64,000 bases of DNA from contig NZ_QBUK01000015.1 in assembly GCF_003058265.1 (NCBI RefSeq), positions 26,026-90,025 on the forward strand, written 5' to 3'. This document shows positions 45,795 through 54,249 of the stretch, in pieces (the stretch's first letter is position 1; each line of letters begins with the position of its first letter). The stretch is from Flagellimonas amoyensis. GTDB lineage: Bacteria > Bacteroidota > Bacteroidia > Flavobacteriales > Flavobacteriaceae. The notes below the pieces were generated by a model. The model did not search any database and was not told where the DNA came from. It worked only from the letters and a program-made list of their open reading frames with translations. The position numbers and the translations under genes were made by a program.

Positions 45795-46451
45795 CTACAC
45801 AAACTTTTCCTTGTAAAGGAACTTTCCAAGGTCTATTATTTTCTCCAATGAGCTGTTTTCAAAAATTTGGAAAATGGTGGTCACCGATTTTTCGATGGCG
45901 ATATCCGTTTTCTCAAATCCGGGAGAACCGTCCTCTATCCAGAATTTCAATAAAAACAAAAATTGCAACCAAGCTCCTTCCGAGAAAAGTGGCGCATTGT
46001 GCTGTAAGATTTTCACGTTCTTTTCACTGTTTTTCTCCTCGATGAGTCCTGAAGCGAAGTTTTTGAACTGCTTCCGAAGCCCCCGAAGTTGTGAAAGATG
46101 TTCAATAGGGTTCCCTTGTGTCTTTAGAACTAGCAACACGTAGCTTCTGTTCAACCCCAAGTTTTCAAAAAAGGTGAAGAAAAAAGTAAGCATCTTTTCT
46201 TCATTGGACATTGCGTTGAACTGGTTGTTCTTTTGCAGAAGCCCCATGGTGTTTTCAAAAAAGCGGTCCCAAATGGATACTTGGAGTGCCTCAAATGAGC
46301 CAAAAAAAGTATAAAACTCCTCTTCCTTGATCTTATGGTCCTTACAAAACTTATAAACTGACCCTGGAACTTTTTCATTTTCCAAGATATGATCCATGTA
46401 GAGGGCAATCAGCTTGTCCCCCGTGATTACCGTTTTTGTCGTCTTTGCCAT
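45795..46451 (-). CDS. TetR/AcrR-like regulator
   Basis: The 218-residue protein begins MAKTTKTVITG and has a helical N-terminus that could hold the helix-turn-helix (KVPGSVYKFCKDHKIKEEE, with F and Y in the recognition area), then a helical ligand-binding region. It is a divergent TetR member, so the call is moderate. It likely controls itself and the ABC1 kinase gene six bases downstream. The ATG at 46451 is preferred because a longer frame upstream runs through a perfect inverted repeat. No ligand is suggested by the context. Confidence 0.75.
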   Translation of the reverse strand: MAKTTKTVITGDKLIALYMDHILENEKVPGSVYKFCKDHKIKEEEFYTFFGSFEALQVSIWDRFFENTMGLLQKNNQFNAMSNEEKMLTFFFTFFENLGLNRSYVLLVLKTQGNPIEHLSQLRGLRKQFKNFASGLIEEKNSEKNVKILQHNAPLFSEGAWLQFLFLLKFWIEDGSPGFEKTDIAIEKSVTTIFQIFENSSLEKIIDLGKFLYKEKFV

Positions 46452-46766
46452 ATTGCTGAAAATTAAATTCTGTGTGTTGGGCTGTCTGGTGGACCCACGT
46501 AAAGAAAATGCACTTTCAGGCGAAAGTGCATTTTCCACAACCTAACCAATAAATAAACAAATTGTTATAGTGTACTATCTCATAGCAATTTTCCCTATAA
46601 CAATATAAATATATAAAAATGTTTAATCATTCTAAAAAAAGAATAAACAAAGTTTTGTTAAAATTGCGAATTGACACCTTGGTCATCCATCCAATGCCAG
46701 TTTGTCAGATTTGCCATTCTGGTATTTTTTTTGTCCAAATGGGATTAAAGAAAAATAAAGACAACA
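46452..46766. other. Divergent intergenic region tetR-htpG
   Basis: The 315 bases hold no gene. A perfect inverted repeat lies at 46505-46534. Nearer htpG, TGCCAG and CTGGTA flank TTTGTCAGATTTGCCATT in an imperfect palindrome just upstream of an eight-T run. This could be the htpG control region, but I find no CIRCE element. Confidence 0.5.
46505..46534. promoter_or_regulatory. Perfect 13-bp inverted repeat, possible TetR operator
   Basis: AAAATGCACTTTC (46505-46517) and GAAAGTGCATTTT (46522-46534) are perfect inverted copies with a four-base loop. It lies between two divergent genes, so no terminator is needed there. It is about 55 bases upstream of the tetR start, where an autoregulatory operator would be expected. 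Confidence 0.5.
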
Positions 46767-48653
46767 ATGGCAACAGGTAAAATCAATGTTTCAGTAGAGA
46801 ACATTTTTCCCTTGATCAAAAAGTTTCTGTACAGTGATCATGAAATCTTTTTAAGGGAATTGATATCCAACGCTACGGATGCAACCTTAAAACTAAAACA
46901 CTTGACCTCCATTGGGGAAGCCAAGGTGGAATATGGCAACCCGATCATAGAGGTGAAAGTGGACAAGGACCAAAAACGCATCCATATCATTGACCAAGGT
47001 ATCGGGATGACCGAGGAAGAGGTGAAAAAATACATCAACGAGGTCGCCTTCTCCGGTGCCGAGGAATTCTTGGACAAATACAAGGACGCCGGCAAGGAAG
47101 CGGGCATCATAGGGCATTTTGGCCTTGGTTTCTATTCCGCCTTCATGGTGGCCGAAAAGGTGGAGATCATCACCAAGAGTTTCAAGGACGAACCGGCCGT
47201 GCATTGGATCTGTGACGGATCGCCAGAATTTACACTGGAAAGTGTCGATAAAAAGGAACGAGGAACTGAGATCATTCTCCACGTGGCCGAGGATTCCACA
47301 GAATTTTTGGAAGAGGGCAAAATCCGTGAACTTTTGGTGAAATACAACAAGTTCATGCCCATCCCGATCAAATTCGGCACCAAAAAAGAGACCCTGCCCA
47401 AACCGGAAGGGGCCAAAGAGGACGAACCGGCGCCAACCCAAGAGGTGGACAACATCATCAACAATCCGGAACCGGCCTGGACCAAACAGCCTACCGACCT
47501 GAAGGACGAGGATTATAAGAGTTTCTACAGGGAACTTTACCCCATGCAGTTCGAGGAGCCGCTTTTCCACATCCATCTGAATGTGGACTATCCCTTCAAC
47601 CTGACAGGTATTCTGTACTTTCCCAAATTGAGCAATGACCTCAACATTCAAAAGGACAGGATACAATTGTATCAAAACCAAGTGTTCGTAACGGACAATG
47701 TGGAAGGCATAGTCCCTGAGTTCCTGACCATGCTCCGTGGTGTCATCGATTCGCCCGATATTCCATTGAACGTGTCCAGGTCCTATCTTCAGGCAGATGG
47801 CGCGGTGAAGAAAATTTCATCCTATATCACCCGAAAGGTTGCGGACAAGTTGGGCTCCCTTTTCAAGAACAACCGGGAGGATTTTGAGCAAAAGTGGAAC
47901 GACATCAAAGTGGTGATCGAATACGGAATGCTCACCGAAGAAAAATTCTTTGAGAAAGCCGAAAAATTTGCCCTGTTCCCCACCGTGGAAGGATCCTTCC
48001 ACACCTTTGAGGAACTGGAGGCCAAGATCAAGGATACCCAAACCGATAAGGACGGTACGCTGGTGGTGCTCTATGCTTCGGACAAAGAGGCGCAGCACAG
48101 CTACATCGAAGCGGCCAAGACCAAGGGCTATGAGGTACTTTTGATGGATTCGCCCATTGTTCCGCACCTATTGCAAAAATTGGAGACTTCCAAAGAGAAG
48201 GTTTCTTTTGTACGGGTAGATGCCGACCATATCGACAACCTGATCAAAAAAGAGGAAACGACCATTTCCAAACTTTCCGATGAGGAAAAGGACCAGTTGA
48301 AGGCAAGTCTGGAAAGTGCCGTTGCCGACAAGGGCTACACCATTCAATTGGAGGCCATGGACAGTACCGCATCCCCTTTCATCATCACGGAGCCCGAATT
48401 TATGCGACGGATGAAGGAAATGCAACGCAGCGGTGGCGGTGGCATGTTCGGTATGGGCAATATGCCGGATATGTACAACCTCATCGTGAACACCAACCAT
48501 GAGCTGGTGGGCGAGATCTTGAACACAAAGACCGATAAAAAGCGGGAACGCTTGATCAACCAATCCTTGGATTTGGCCCGATTGTCCAAGGGATTGCTAA
48601 AAGGCGAGGAACTGACCAAGTTCATTGCCCGCAGCTATGAGATGATCAAGTAA
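46767..48653 (+). CDS. htpG: Molecular chaperone HtpG (Hsp90)
   Basis: HtpG is the bacterial Hsp90, an ATP-driven dimeric chaperone in the cytoplasm. The 628-residue protein has the N-terminal ATPase motifs FLRELISNATDA, DQGIGMT and GHFGLGFYSAFM, a middle domain and a C-terminal dimerisation domain. The region around residues 210-245 is acidic and rich in proline, probably a linker. It is a single gene with a terminator. Confidence 0.97.
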   Translation: MATGKINVSVENIFPLIKKFLYSDHEIFLRELISNATDATLKLKHLTSIGEAKVEYGNPIIEVKVDKDQKRIHIIDQGIGMTEEEVKKYINEVAFSGAEEFLDKYKDAGKEAGIIGHFGLGFYSAFMVAEKVEIITKSFKDEPAVHWICDGSPEFTLESVDKKERGTEIILHVAEDSTEFLEEGKIRELLVKYNKFMPIPIKFGTKKETLPKPEGAKEDEPAPTQEVDNIINNPEPAWTKQPTDLKDEDYKSFYRELYPMQFEEPLFHIHLNVDYPFNLTGILYFPKLSNDLNIQKDRIQLYQNQVFVTDNVEGIVPEFLTMLRGVIDSPDIPLNVSRSYLQADGAVKKISSYITRKVADKLGSLFKNNREDFEQKWNDIKVVIEYGMLTEEKFFEKAEKFALFPTVEGSFHTFEELEAKIKDTQTDKDGTLVVLYASDKEAQHSYIEAAKTKGYEVLLMDSPIVPHLLQKLETSKEKVSFVRVDADHIDNLIKKEETTISKLSDEEKDQLKASLESAVADKGYTIQLEAMDSTASPFIITEPEFMRRMKEMQRSGGGGMFGMGNMPDMYNLIVNTNHELVGEILNTKTDKKRERLINQSLDLARLSKGLLKGEELTKFIARSYEMIK

Positions 48654-48683
48654 CCTAAATTCACATTGGTCCATCAGACACAC

Positions 48684-48716
48684 AAAACCGCTCAAAATGA
48701 GCGGTTTTTGTTTTTA
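48684..48716 (+). terminator. Terminator of htpG
   Basis: AAAACCGCTCA and TGAGCGGTTTT form a stem with a three-base loop, followed by TTGTTTTT. It is about 30 bases after the stop codon. Confidence 0.85.
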
Positions 48717-48753
48717 ATGCCTATATTGGTTGTAGCAATCAATCGACCAAACC

Positions 48754-50091
48754 GTGGACCATAACGATTACAAAAGCCCGTCCTTCAAAAAACTGTTGGA
48801 CTCCCTTCAGCAGCAAAGCTGGGAACTGGAACTCATCATTTCGGGTTTTGCCATTTTTGGATTGTTCACGGCCTACGAACCCCTTCGGATAGAGATGGTG
48901 AATGCCGAGAACGAGGAACACATCTATCGGTTTGTCGCCTATTTCATCCTGCACATTGCAAGCTCCATATTGCTTTTCAACCTATTGCTGCACGTCATCC
49001 TCAGGGGATTGTGGATCGGCGCCCTCGGGCTTCGTTATGTGTCGGGGGACATTGAGTTTGAAAAACTCAGGTATTCCGAGCTGTTCACCAACTATTTGAA
49101 GAAAAGGATCATTTCCTTTGACCGGTACATCGCCAATCTGGAGAACTATTGCAGTGTACTGTTTGCCATTTCGTTTTTGCTGATCTTTTATGTGCTGGCC
49201 ATGACCATGGTCATCATTTCCATAGTATTGGTGGCCAGTTTCATCATTCAGGGCGAATGGTTACCGGAACAGTTGGGGAGCATTTTGGGTTCCATCCTTA
49301 TCATATTCATCATAATAGGAATGTTCCTGACCTTTATCGACTTTTTGACCCAAGGACTGCTCAAACGGAACAAATGGGTGTCCAAAATCTATTTTCCCAT
49401 CTATTGGGTGTTCAGTTTTTTGACCCTCTCATTTCTCTACAGACCTTTGGTCTATAATTTTCTGGACCATCGTTTTGGAAAGCGGTTGACCCTTTTCTTG
49501 GCACCGATCTATCTTGTGATATTGATCATCACCAGTTTGGAGTACCGCCATTCCAACTATCTGGAAAAAGACCTGAATTCCTCCAGTATTATCGCCAATA
49601 AGGAAAACTACAAGGATATGCTGATCAAGGATGGTGATTTCCCCGGTGAGATGGTCATTTCCTCCAAGGTGATCACCAAACCCTATCTGAACATTTTTGT
49701 GCCGTTCTCGGAACACATCGAGGAGCGTATCTTTATTTTCAATGATTCGCTCAAACCCAAAAAAGACAGAAGGGGGCTTACTTCGGGCATCAACATGACC
49801 ACCAACTGGAGCGACGAAATCACCAGTGCCCAGCAAAAGGACAGCATTCGAAAGATATACCTGAAAACTTTCAATGACATCTATTCCTTTGAGATAGATA
49901 CCCTGAAAATGGATGGGGATTTTATTTTGACCACAGGCTTCAACAACAAACTTGGTTTTGAGACTTTCCTCAAAATATCGGATCTGGAAGAGGGCAAACA
50001 CACGCTCAAACTCAAACGGAAACGAAAAGAAAAGGGAGAAATCGTCACCTTGACCGAGTCTGTGGTGCCTTTTTGGAAATTCAACGATTGA
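48754..50091 (+). CDS. Integral membrane protein of unknown function
   Basis: The 445-residue protein has about six hydrophobic segments (about 28-50, 62-88, 130-160, 165-190, 200-225 and 250-275), then a soluble C-terminal part of about 165 residues rich in lysine, aspartate and isoleucine. I do not recognise a family. The start is a GTG; no in-frame ATG occurs before residue 48, which would remove the first membrane segment. The next gene starts four bases after its stop. The function is not inferable from its neighbours. Confidence 0.8.
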   Translation: MDHNDYKSPSFKKLLDSLQQQSWELELIISGFAIFGLFTAYEPLRIEMVNAENEEHIYRFVAYFILHIASSILLFNLLLHVILRGLWIGALGLRYVSGDIEFEKLRYSELFTNYLKKRIISFDRYIANLENYCSVLFAISFLLIFYVLAMTMVIISIVLVASFIIQGEWLPEQLGSILGSILIIFIIIGMFLTFIDFLTQGLLKRNKWVSKIYFPIYWVFSFLTLSFLYRPLVYNFLDHRFGKRLTLFLAPIYLVILIITSLEYRHSNYLEKDLNSSSIIANKENYKDMLIKDGDFPGEMVISSKVITKPYLNIFVPFSEHIEERIFIFNDSLKPKKDRRGLTSGINMTTNWSDEITSAQQKDSIRKIYLKTFNDIYSFEIDTLKMDGDFILTTGFNNKLGFETFLKISDLEEGKHTLKLKRKRKEKGEIVTLTESVVPFWKFND

Positions 50092-50094
50092 TCT

Positions 50095-50448
50095 ATGGCA
50101 CCATGGCACCTCTATCTAATGGCCGGCCTCTACATTGCAGCGGGCATCATGCACTTCGTAAAACCGAAGATGTACTTGCGCATTATGCCAAGGTATCTCC
50201 CCTATCATACCATTTTGGTGTTCCTGAGCGGAGTGGCGGAAATTGTTCTGGGAATCGGTCTGTGCTTTGCGGCCACGCAAAAACTCAGCGCTTATGGCAT
50301 CATTTTGATGCTTGTCGTCTTTCTACCTGTCCACTTTTACATGCTTTCCAATGAAAAGGCCGCTGCGGGCCTGCCCAAATGGGTATTGGTCCTTAGGGTT
50401 CCGTTACAGTTTGCATTGATGTACTGGGCCTACTCCTACTCACTCTAG
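50095..50448 (+). CDS. DoxX-like small membrane protein
   Basis: The 117-residue protein has four hydrophobic helices and begins with the DoxX-like pattern LYIAAGIMHFVKPKMYLRIMP. DoxX relatives are thought to act in membrane redox or quinone-related functions, but no role is established here. It follows the unknown membrane protein by three bases, so both are in one transcript. Its last nine bases overlap the convergent anti-sigma gene. Confidence 0.85.
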   Translation: MAPWHLYLMAGLYIAAGIMHFVKPKMYLRIMPRYLPYHTILVFLSGVAEIVLGIGLCFAATQKLSAYGIILMLVVFLPVHFYMLSNEKAAAGLPKWVLVLRVPLQFALMYWAYSYSL

Positions 50449-50856
50449 CATGATATTACGCTCCAATTGTTTCTTTATTAAGGGCACCTGCACAAAAAAC
50501 AACAGCCCAAAGAGCAACACAGCGTAAATTAAGATTTTTGAAGAGGTATAATTTTCCAACCAGCCCCACATATTGTCAAAAACAGGTTCCACGGATACAT
50601 TTCCGAACCATCCACCATCACTTTCCAGGCCGTATTGCGCAATAAGATAGAGCGTTAGGCTGACCAAACCCACAAAAATGAGAACAAGCACCTGCTTGGG
50701 CACAATGGGTCTATATTGGTACACTTCTTTGTGCTGCACCGCCTCGATGTGCTGCATCAGGTTTTTGGTAAAGTCCGCAGAGGGCGACTCCAAAGGAGCG
50801 TCTGCCATGATCTTGTCCACAAATGCTTCCAGTTCTTTTTCTTCCTGCTTATCCAT
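50440..50856 (-). CDS. Membrane protein likely acting as anti-sigma factor
   Basis: The 138-residue product (ATG at 50856) has a charged cytoplasmic N-terminus with an early acidic helix and two hydrophobic segments (about 63-80 and 108-125). Its start overlaps the stop of the ECF sigma gene by eight bases, the normal arrangement for an anti-sigma factor. No zinc-finger motif is visible, so the call rests on position and size. An alternative is an unrelated small membrane protein. Confidence 0.7.
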   Translation of the reverse strand: MDKQEEKELEAFVDKIMADAPLESPSADFTKNLMQHIEAVQHKEVYQYRPIVPKQVLVLIFVGLVSLTLYLIAQYGLESDGGWFGNVSVEPVFDNMWGWLENYTSSKILIYAVLLFGLLFFVQVPLIKKQLERNIMLE

Positions 50857-51427
50857 TATTTCCCACTGTTTCTTTATCAAATTTTCTTTCCATGATAGCG
50901 GCCAGTTTTTTTCTGGCCCTGAACAACCTCACCTTAATGGTGTTCGCGGAAAGGTCCAATACCTTTTCCATCTCCAAGAGGTTCTTTTCCTCAAAATAAA
51001 AAAGCGTCAGGATGCTTGCATCCTCGGCCGGCAATGCCGCCAAACAGGAATTGATCAATACCGACCTCTCCTCCTGCACCATCCTGTCCAAAGCATTGTC
51101 CATCACGGAAAATGCCGAACCCTTCAAATGGTCCACTTCCACACGCATGCGTTCCTTTTTGGTCCTTTTCAAGCGGTCCAAACAAGCATTATAGGCTATC
51201 CTATAGATCCACGTGGACAGTTTGGAATCTCCCTTAAAGTTACGCAAAGCCGTGAACACTTTAATAAAAACATCCTGCGATACTTCTTCTGCGTCTTCCC
51301 GGTTGCCCAACATCCGTATACATAAGGTATAGACCAAATCCTTGTGACCATCCACCAAATCAGAGAACGCCACGGTATTGCCGTTGCGTATTTTATTGAT
51401 CAGCTCCTTTTCGTTAGTGGTCAGCAT
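50849..51427 (-). CDS. ECF RNA polymerase sigma factor
   Basis: The 192-residue protein has region 2 (DLVDGHKDLVYTLCIRMLGNREDAEEVSQDVFIKVF) in part and region 4 with a helix-turn-helix (LLEMEKVLDLSANTIKVRLFRARKKL). It resembles the SigW-type group. Its stop overlaps the following membrane gene by eight bases, so the two are co-translated. It probably responds to envelope stress; this is inference. The gene is divergent from the DUF6249 gene. Confidence 0.94.
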   Translation of the reverse strand: MLTTNEKELINKIRNGNTVAFSDLVDGHKDLVYTLCIRMLGNREDAEEVSQDVFIKVFTALRNFKGDSKLSTWIYRIAYNACLDRLKRTKKERMRVEVDHLKGSAFSVMDNALDRMVQEERSVLINSCLAALPAEDASILTLFYFEEKNLLEMEKVLDLSANTIKVRLFRARKKLAAIMERKFDKETVGNNG

Positions 51428-51505
51428 TGCTCATTGGACGACAGAACACGGATTTGGGTTACATAACTTTTTCCTTTTTATTATACTATACTTAGACAAA
51501 GGATC

Positions 51506-51560
51506 TCAGTTCGATTTTTTTCCAAAGGTAAAAGTACCTGCCTGCCGGCAGGTCGAGAAC
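51506..51560. repeat. Degenerate half-unit of the palindromic repeat with a palindromic insert
   Basis: TCAGTTCGA (51506-51514) and GTCGAGAAC (51552-51560) are the ends of one half of the 107-bp element at 40652. Between them lies the perfect palindrome CCTGCCGGCAGG (51541-51552), preceded by another CCTG. It is in the leader region between the sigma gene and the DUF6249 gene. Confidence 0.45.
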
Positions 51561-51675
51561 TAACATTTAAAGTCCAAAACCTACTTTCTTTTATAAAATT
51601 ATGTAACCTGCATCTAAAACCTGTCGTCATACCCAATGAAAAACAAATAATTTTAATCATTAAAAACGAACTGTT

Positions 51676-52026
51676 ATGGGATCTGAAGTAATTGTCATAC
51701 CTATTATTTTTGGGGTCATTTTTGCCATTGCCTACCTCTATTTTTCAACCAGGAACAAAGAACGCCTTGCCTTGATAGAAAAAGGAGCGGACGCCAGTAT
51801 TTTTGTCAAGGGCAGACGCGAGGGTGCAGCACCTTTCTGGAAAATCATCATCCTCAACATTTCCTTGTTGCTCATTGGTATTGGATTGGCCATTTTTGTG
51901 GCTTCCATCTTGGTGTACAATCTTGGAATGGATGATGAAGTAGCGTACCCCGGTACCATCTTCACCTTGGCGGGCGTGGGACTTTTGGTAGGTTTCACCA
52001 TGACCAAGCGCTTGGAAAAAGAATAA
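51676..52026 (+). CDS. DUF6249-like membrane protein
   Basis: The 116-residue protein has three hydrophobic segments (about 4-22, 53-78 and 90-108) and a polar loop with ERLALIEKGADASIF. It resembles the DUF6249 family, whose function is unknown. It is divergent from the ECF sigma factor, which might control it. A terminator follows within 30 bases. Confidence 0.8.
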   Translation: MGSEVIVIPIIFGVIFAIAYLYFSTRNKERLALIEKGADASIFVKGRREGAAPFWKIIILNISLLLIGIGLAIFVASILVYNLGMDDEVAYPGTIFTLAGVGLLVGFTMTKRLEKE

Positions 52027-52055
52027 GAAGCGTTCCATTAAAAACAAATGAAAGG

Positions 52056-52086
52056 ACCACTGCCCAAAAGCAGTGGTTTTTTTTAT
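52056..52086 (+). terminator. Terminator of the DUF6249-like gene
   Basis: ACCACTGC (52056-52063) and GCAGTGGT (52070-52077) form a stem followed by TTTTTTTT. An open frame that would extend the MOSC gene back to 52048 runs through this hairpin, which supports the later start. Confidence 0.85.
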
Positions 52087-52095
52087 CTTGGTAAG

Positions 52096-52728
52096 ATGAA
52101 AATCATATCTACCAACATAGGCCGCCCAACCAAAATAAACTGGAACGGCAAGGAAACCACTACGGGCATTTACAAATTTCCGGTTCAGGAGCCCTTGTTT
52201 TTGGACGTGGAGGAGGTTGAAGGCGACACTGTTGCCGATAGAAAGGTACATGGGGGGACATACAAGGCTTGCTACCTGTTCTCTTCCGACCACTATCCCT
52301 ACTGGCGGGAAAAATACCCCAATTTGGAGTGGGATTGGGGCATGTTCGGCGAAAACCTGACCGTGGAGGGACTGGACGAGTCCAAAATCAGGATAGGAAA
52401 TAGCTACAGACTGGGATCGGCACTGGTACAGATCAGCCAACCCAGGGAACCTTGTTATAAACTGGGCATCCGGTTTGGCGACCAGAATATCTTAAAAGCT
52501 TTTATAGACCACGGTTGGCCGGGCACCTATCTGCGTATCCTGGAAACCGGGAAAGTGGCCGTGGGCGATACCATGGAACTGGTGGAAGAATCCAAAAACC
52601 TATTGACCACACAACAATTTTACCAACTGCTCTTTGCCAAGGAAAAGGACCAGACCCTATTGCAGTGGGCCATTGACAATGAGGCCTTGCCTCCTGGAAA
52701 ACGGGAACGATTAAAAAAATGGGTATAA
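52096..52728 (+). CDS. MOSC domain protein (YiiM-like)
   Basis: The 210-residue protein has the MOSC fold, a sulfur-carrier domain related to molybdenum-cofactor sulfurases. The conserved cysteine is in SQPREPCYKLG, and DRKVHGGTYKACY and FGENLTVEGL are further family motifs. YiiM-type proteins reduce N-hydroxylated compounds with molybdenum cofactor; the role here is inferred. The start at 52096 is chosen because the upstream frame crosses a terminator. A single gene. Confidence 0.92.
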   Translation: MKIISTNIGRPTKINWNGKETTTGIYKFPVQEPLFLDVEEVEGDTVADRKVHGGTYKACYLFSSDHYPYWREKYPNLEWDWGMFGENLTVEGLDESKIRIGNSYRLGSALVQISQPREPCYKLGIRFGDQNILKAFIDHGWPGTYLRILETGKVAVGDTMELVEESKNLLTTQQFYQLLFAKEKDQTLLQWAIDNEALPPGKRERLKKWV

Positions 52729-52751
52729 AAAAAGGGGGCCTCCCGGCCCCC
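52727..52751 (-). terminator. Terminator of the secreted small protein gene
   Basis: GGGGGCC and GGCCCCC (52734-52740 and 52745-52751) form a stem with loop TCCC, followed on the minus strand by seven T. It lies about 25 bases after the stop of the leftward gene and overlaps the MOSC stop region. Confidence 0.85.
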
Positions 52752-52778
52752 CATGCACATAAAAATTAACTAAACAAA

Positions 52779-53159
52779 CTATCTTACTTCCATAGTCTCT
52801 TTGTACGTACCGTTTTTATCGGAGACTACGATGGTATATTTATCTTCAAATGCTTTCTCAAAGTTGAACGCCTTTTCCACAACAAGTTTTCCACTGATGG
52901 ACTCGTTGTAAACAAGTCTGTCTTGGCTGTCATAGACCTTTAGGGTCACTTTGTCCTGAGAAACGTTCAAAAGGTTCATCATCACTTTCTGACCTTTCTT
53001 CACGAACACGGGGTCCAACTCTATATTGATAAGTGTTTTCTCTACTTCGTTCTTGGCAGTTACTTTCTTACCAAAATCGGCTGCTGTTCCATTAGCCAAT
53101 CCCATGGCAGACACCAAAAGGATCGCTACTACTGTTAGGTTCTTAATTACTGCTTTCAT
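52779..53159 (-). CDS. Secreted small protein of unknown function
   Basis: The 126-residue protein has a signal peptide (MKAVIKNLTVVAILLVSAMG, cleaved near residue 23-24) and a beta-rich mature part of about 100 residues with KVTLKVYDSQDRLVY and DKYTIVVSDKNGTY. This resembles DUF3244-type periplasmic domains. Function is unknown. It has its own promoter-like TACATTTG about 30 bases upstream and a strong terminator, so it is a single gene. It is divergent from the AraC regulator, which could control it. Confidence 0.82.
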   Translation of the reverse strand: MKAVIKNLTVVAILLVSAMGLANGTAADFGKKVTAKNEVEKTLINIELDPVFVKKGQKVMMNLLNVSQDKVTLKVYDSQDRLVYNESISGKLVVEKAFNFEKAFEDKYTIVVSDKNGTYKETMEVR

Positions 53160-53186
53160 AACAATTTCGTTTTTAAGATTATGATA

Positions 53187-53194
53187 CAAATGTA
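53187..53194 (-). promoter_or_regulatory. Probable -7 promoter element of the secreted protein gene
   Basis: TACATTTG read on the minus strand matches TAnnTTTG exactly and ends 28 bases before the ATG at 53159. Confidence 0.55.
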
Positions 53195-53291
53195 TGGCGC
53201 AATAGAGGACAGGAACACCACCATGTTTTCCAGTTTATGTGCAATTTTAACATGGTGTAGATATTAACCTTTTATTAATGGCAAAATAGCA

Positions 53292-53299
53292 TACATTTG
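53292..53299 (+). promoter_or_regulatory. Probable -7 promoter element of the AraC gene
   Basis: TACATTTG on the plus strand matches TAnnTTTG and lies 71 bases before the ATG at 53371. An exact copy of the same octamer serves the divergent gene, about 100 bases away. Confidence 0.55.
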
Positions 53300-53370
53300 T
53301 GGTAATTTTACAGACAAGCGTTCGACCAACATCGATATACCTTATTAGTAGCGAACAAAATTTGGCACAC

Positions 53371-54240
53371 ATGACCCAAAAACCTGCTTTTGAATCCATT
53401 GCACCCAGTTTTGGCCACTCGTTTGCTTTTCAGAAGTTCAATGAAAATAATGAGAACAAGAACAATGGCTGGCATTACCACCCTGAACTGGAGCTGGTAT
53501 ATGTGAACGGAGGGTCCGGCAAACGGCAGATTGGCAGCCATGTTTCCTATTTCAGGAACGGGGACCTTATTCTTATAGGTTCCAATTTGCCCCATTGTGG
53601 GTTCACCGATAAGCTTACTGGTAACAAAAGTGAGACCTTGGTACAGATGAAGGTCGATTTTCTGGGCAGTGATTTTTTCAACATTCCAGAAATGAAGAAT
53701 ATCCAAAAACTGTTCGAGGTCGCCAAAGGGGGCATTGCCTTTTCTGGCAAGACCAAAATGAAGGTGGGGGAAAAAATGGAGATCTTGGAATACCAGACCG
53801 ATTTCCAAAGGTTATTGTCCATTCTCAACATTTTGAACATCTTGGCCACCTCCAACGAAATGAACGTTTTGAACGCCGAAGGCTTTTCACTGGAAACCGA
53901 GGTGAAGGACAACGACCGTATCAATATCGTGTTCAACCACGTGAAGGCCCATTTCAAAGAGGACATCAGTCTAGATGAAATTGCGGATATGGTGAGCATG
54001 ACGGTCCCCTCTTTCTGTAGATACTTCAAAAAGATCACCAACAAGACCTTTACCCAATTCGTGAACGAGTACCGATTGGTGCACGCTTCCAAGTTATTGG
54101 CCGAACAGCCTATCAGCATCACCCAAGTGTGTTATGATAGCGGGTTCAATAACTTTTCGCACTTCAACAAATCGTTCAAGGCATTCACAGGGCAGAACCC
54201 TTCCGAGTATCGGAACCAGTTGAAAACTGTTCTTTACTAA
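53371..54240 (+). CDS. AraC-family transcription regulator
   Basis: The 289-residue protein has an N-terminal cupin-like sensing domain (about 25-110; NGWHYHPELELVYVNGG) and a C-terminal pair of helix-turn-helix motifs (about 190-285; ISLDEIADMVSMTVPSFCRYFK and the ITQVCYDSGFNNFSHFNKSFKAFTGQNPSEYR signature in part). Such regulators often respond to small molecules. The ATG at 53371 is used, since the earlier open frame overlaps the promoter region. It may regulate the divergent secreted protein gene. Confidence 0.93.
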   Translation: MTQKPAFESIAPSFGHSFAFQKFNENNENKNNGWHYHPELELVYVNGGSGKRQIGSHVSYFRNGDLILIGSNLPHCGFTDKLTGNKSETLVQMKVDFLGSDFFNIPEMKNIQKLFEVAKGGIAFSGKTKMKVGEKMEILEYQTDFQRLLSILNILNILATSNEMNVLNAEGFSLETEVKDNDRINIVFNHVKAHFKEDISLDEIADMVSMTVPSFCRYFKKITNKTFTQFVNEYRLVHASKLLAEQPISITQVCYDSGFNNFSHFNKSFKAFTGQNPSEYRNQLKTVLY

Positions 54241-54249
54241 AGTAACGTA

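Noticed and set aside
46452..46766. CIRCE element before htpG
   Set aside because: The TTAGCACTC-N9-GAGTGCTAA pattern is not there; only other inverted repeats are present.
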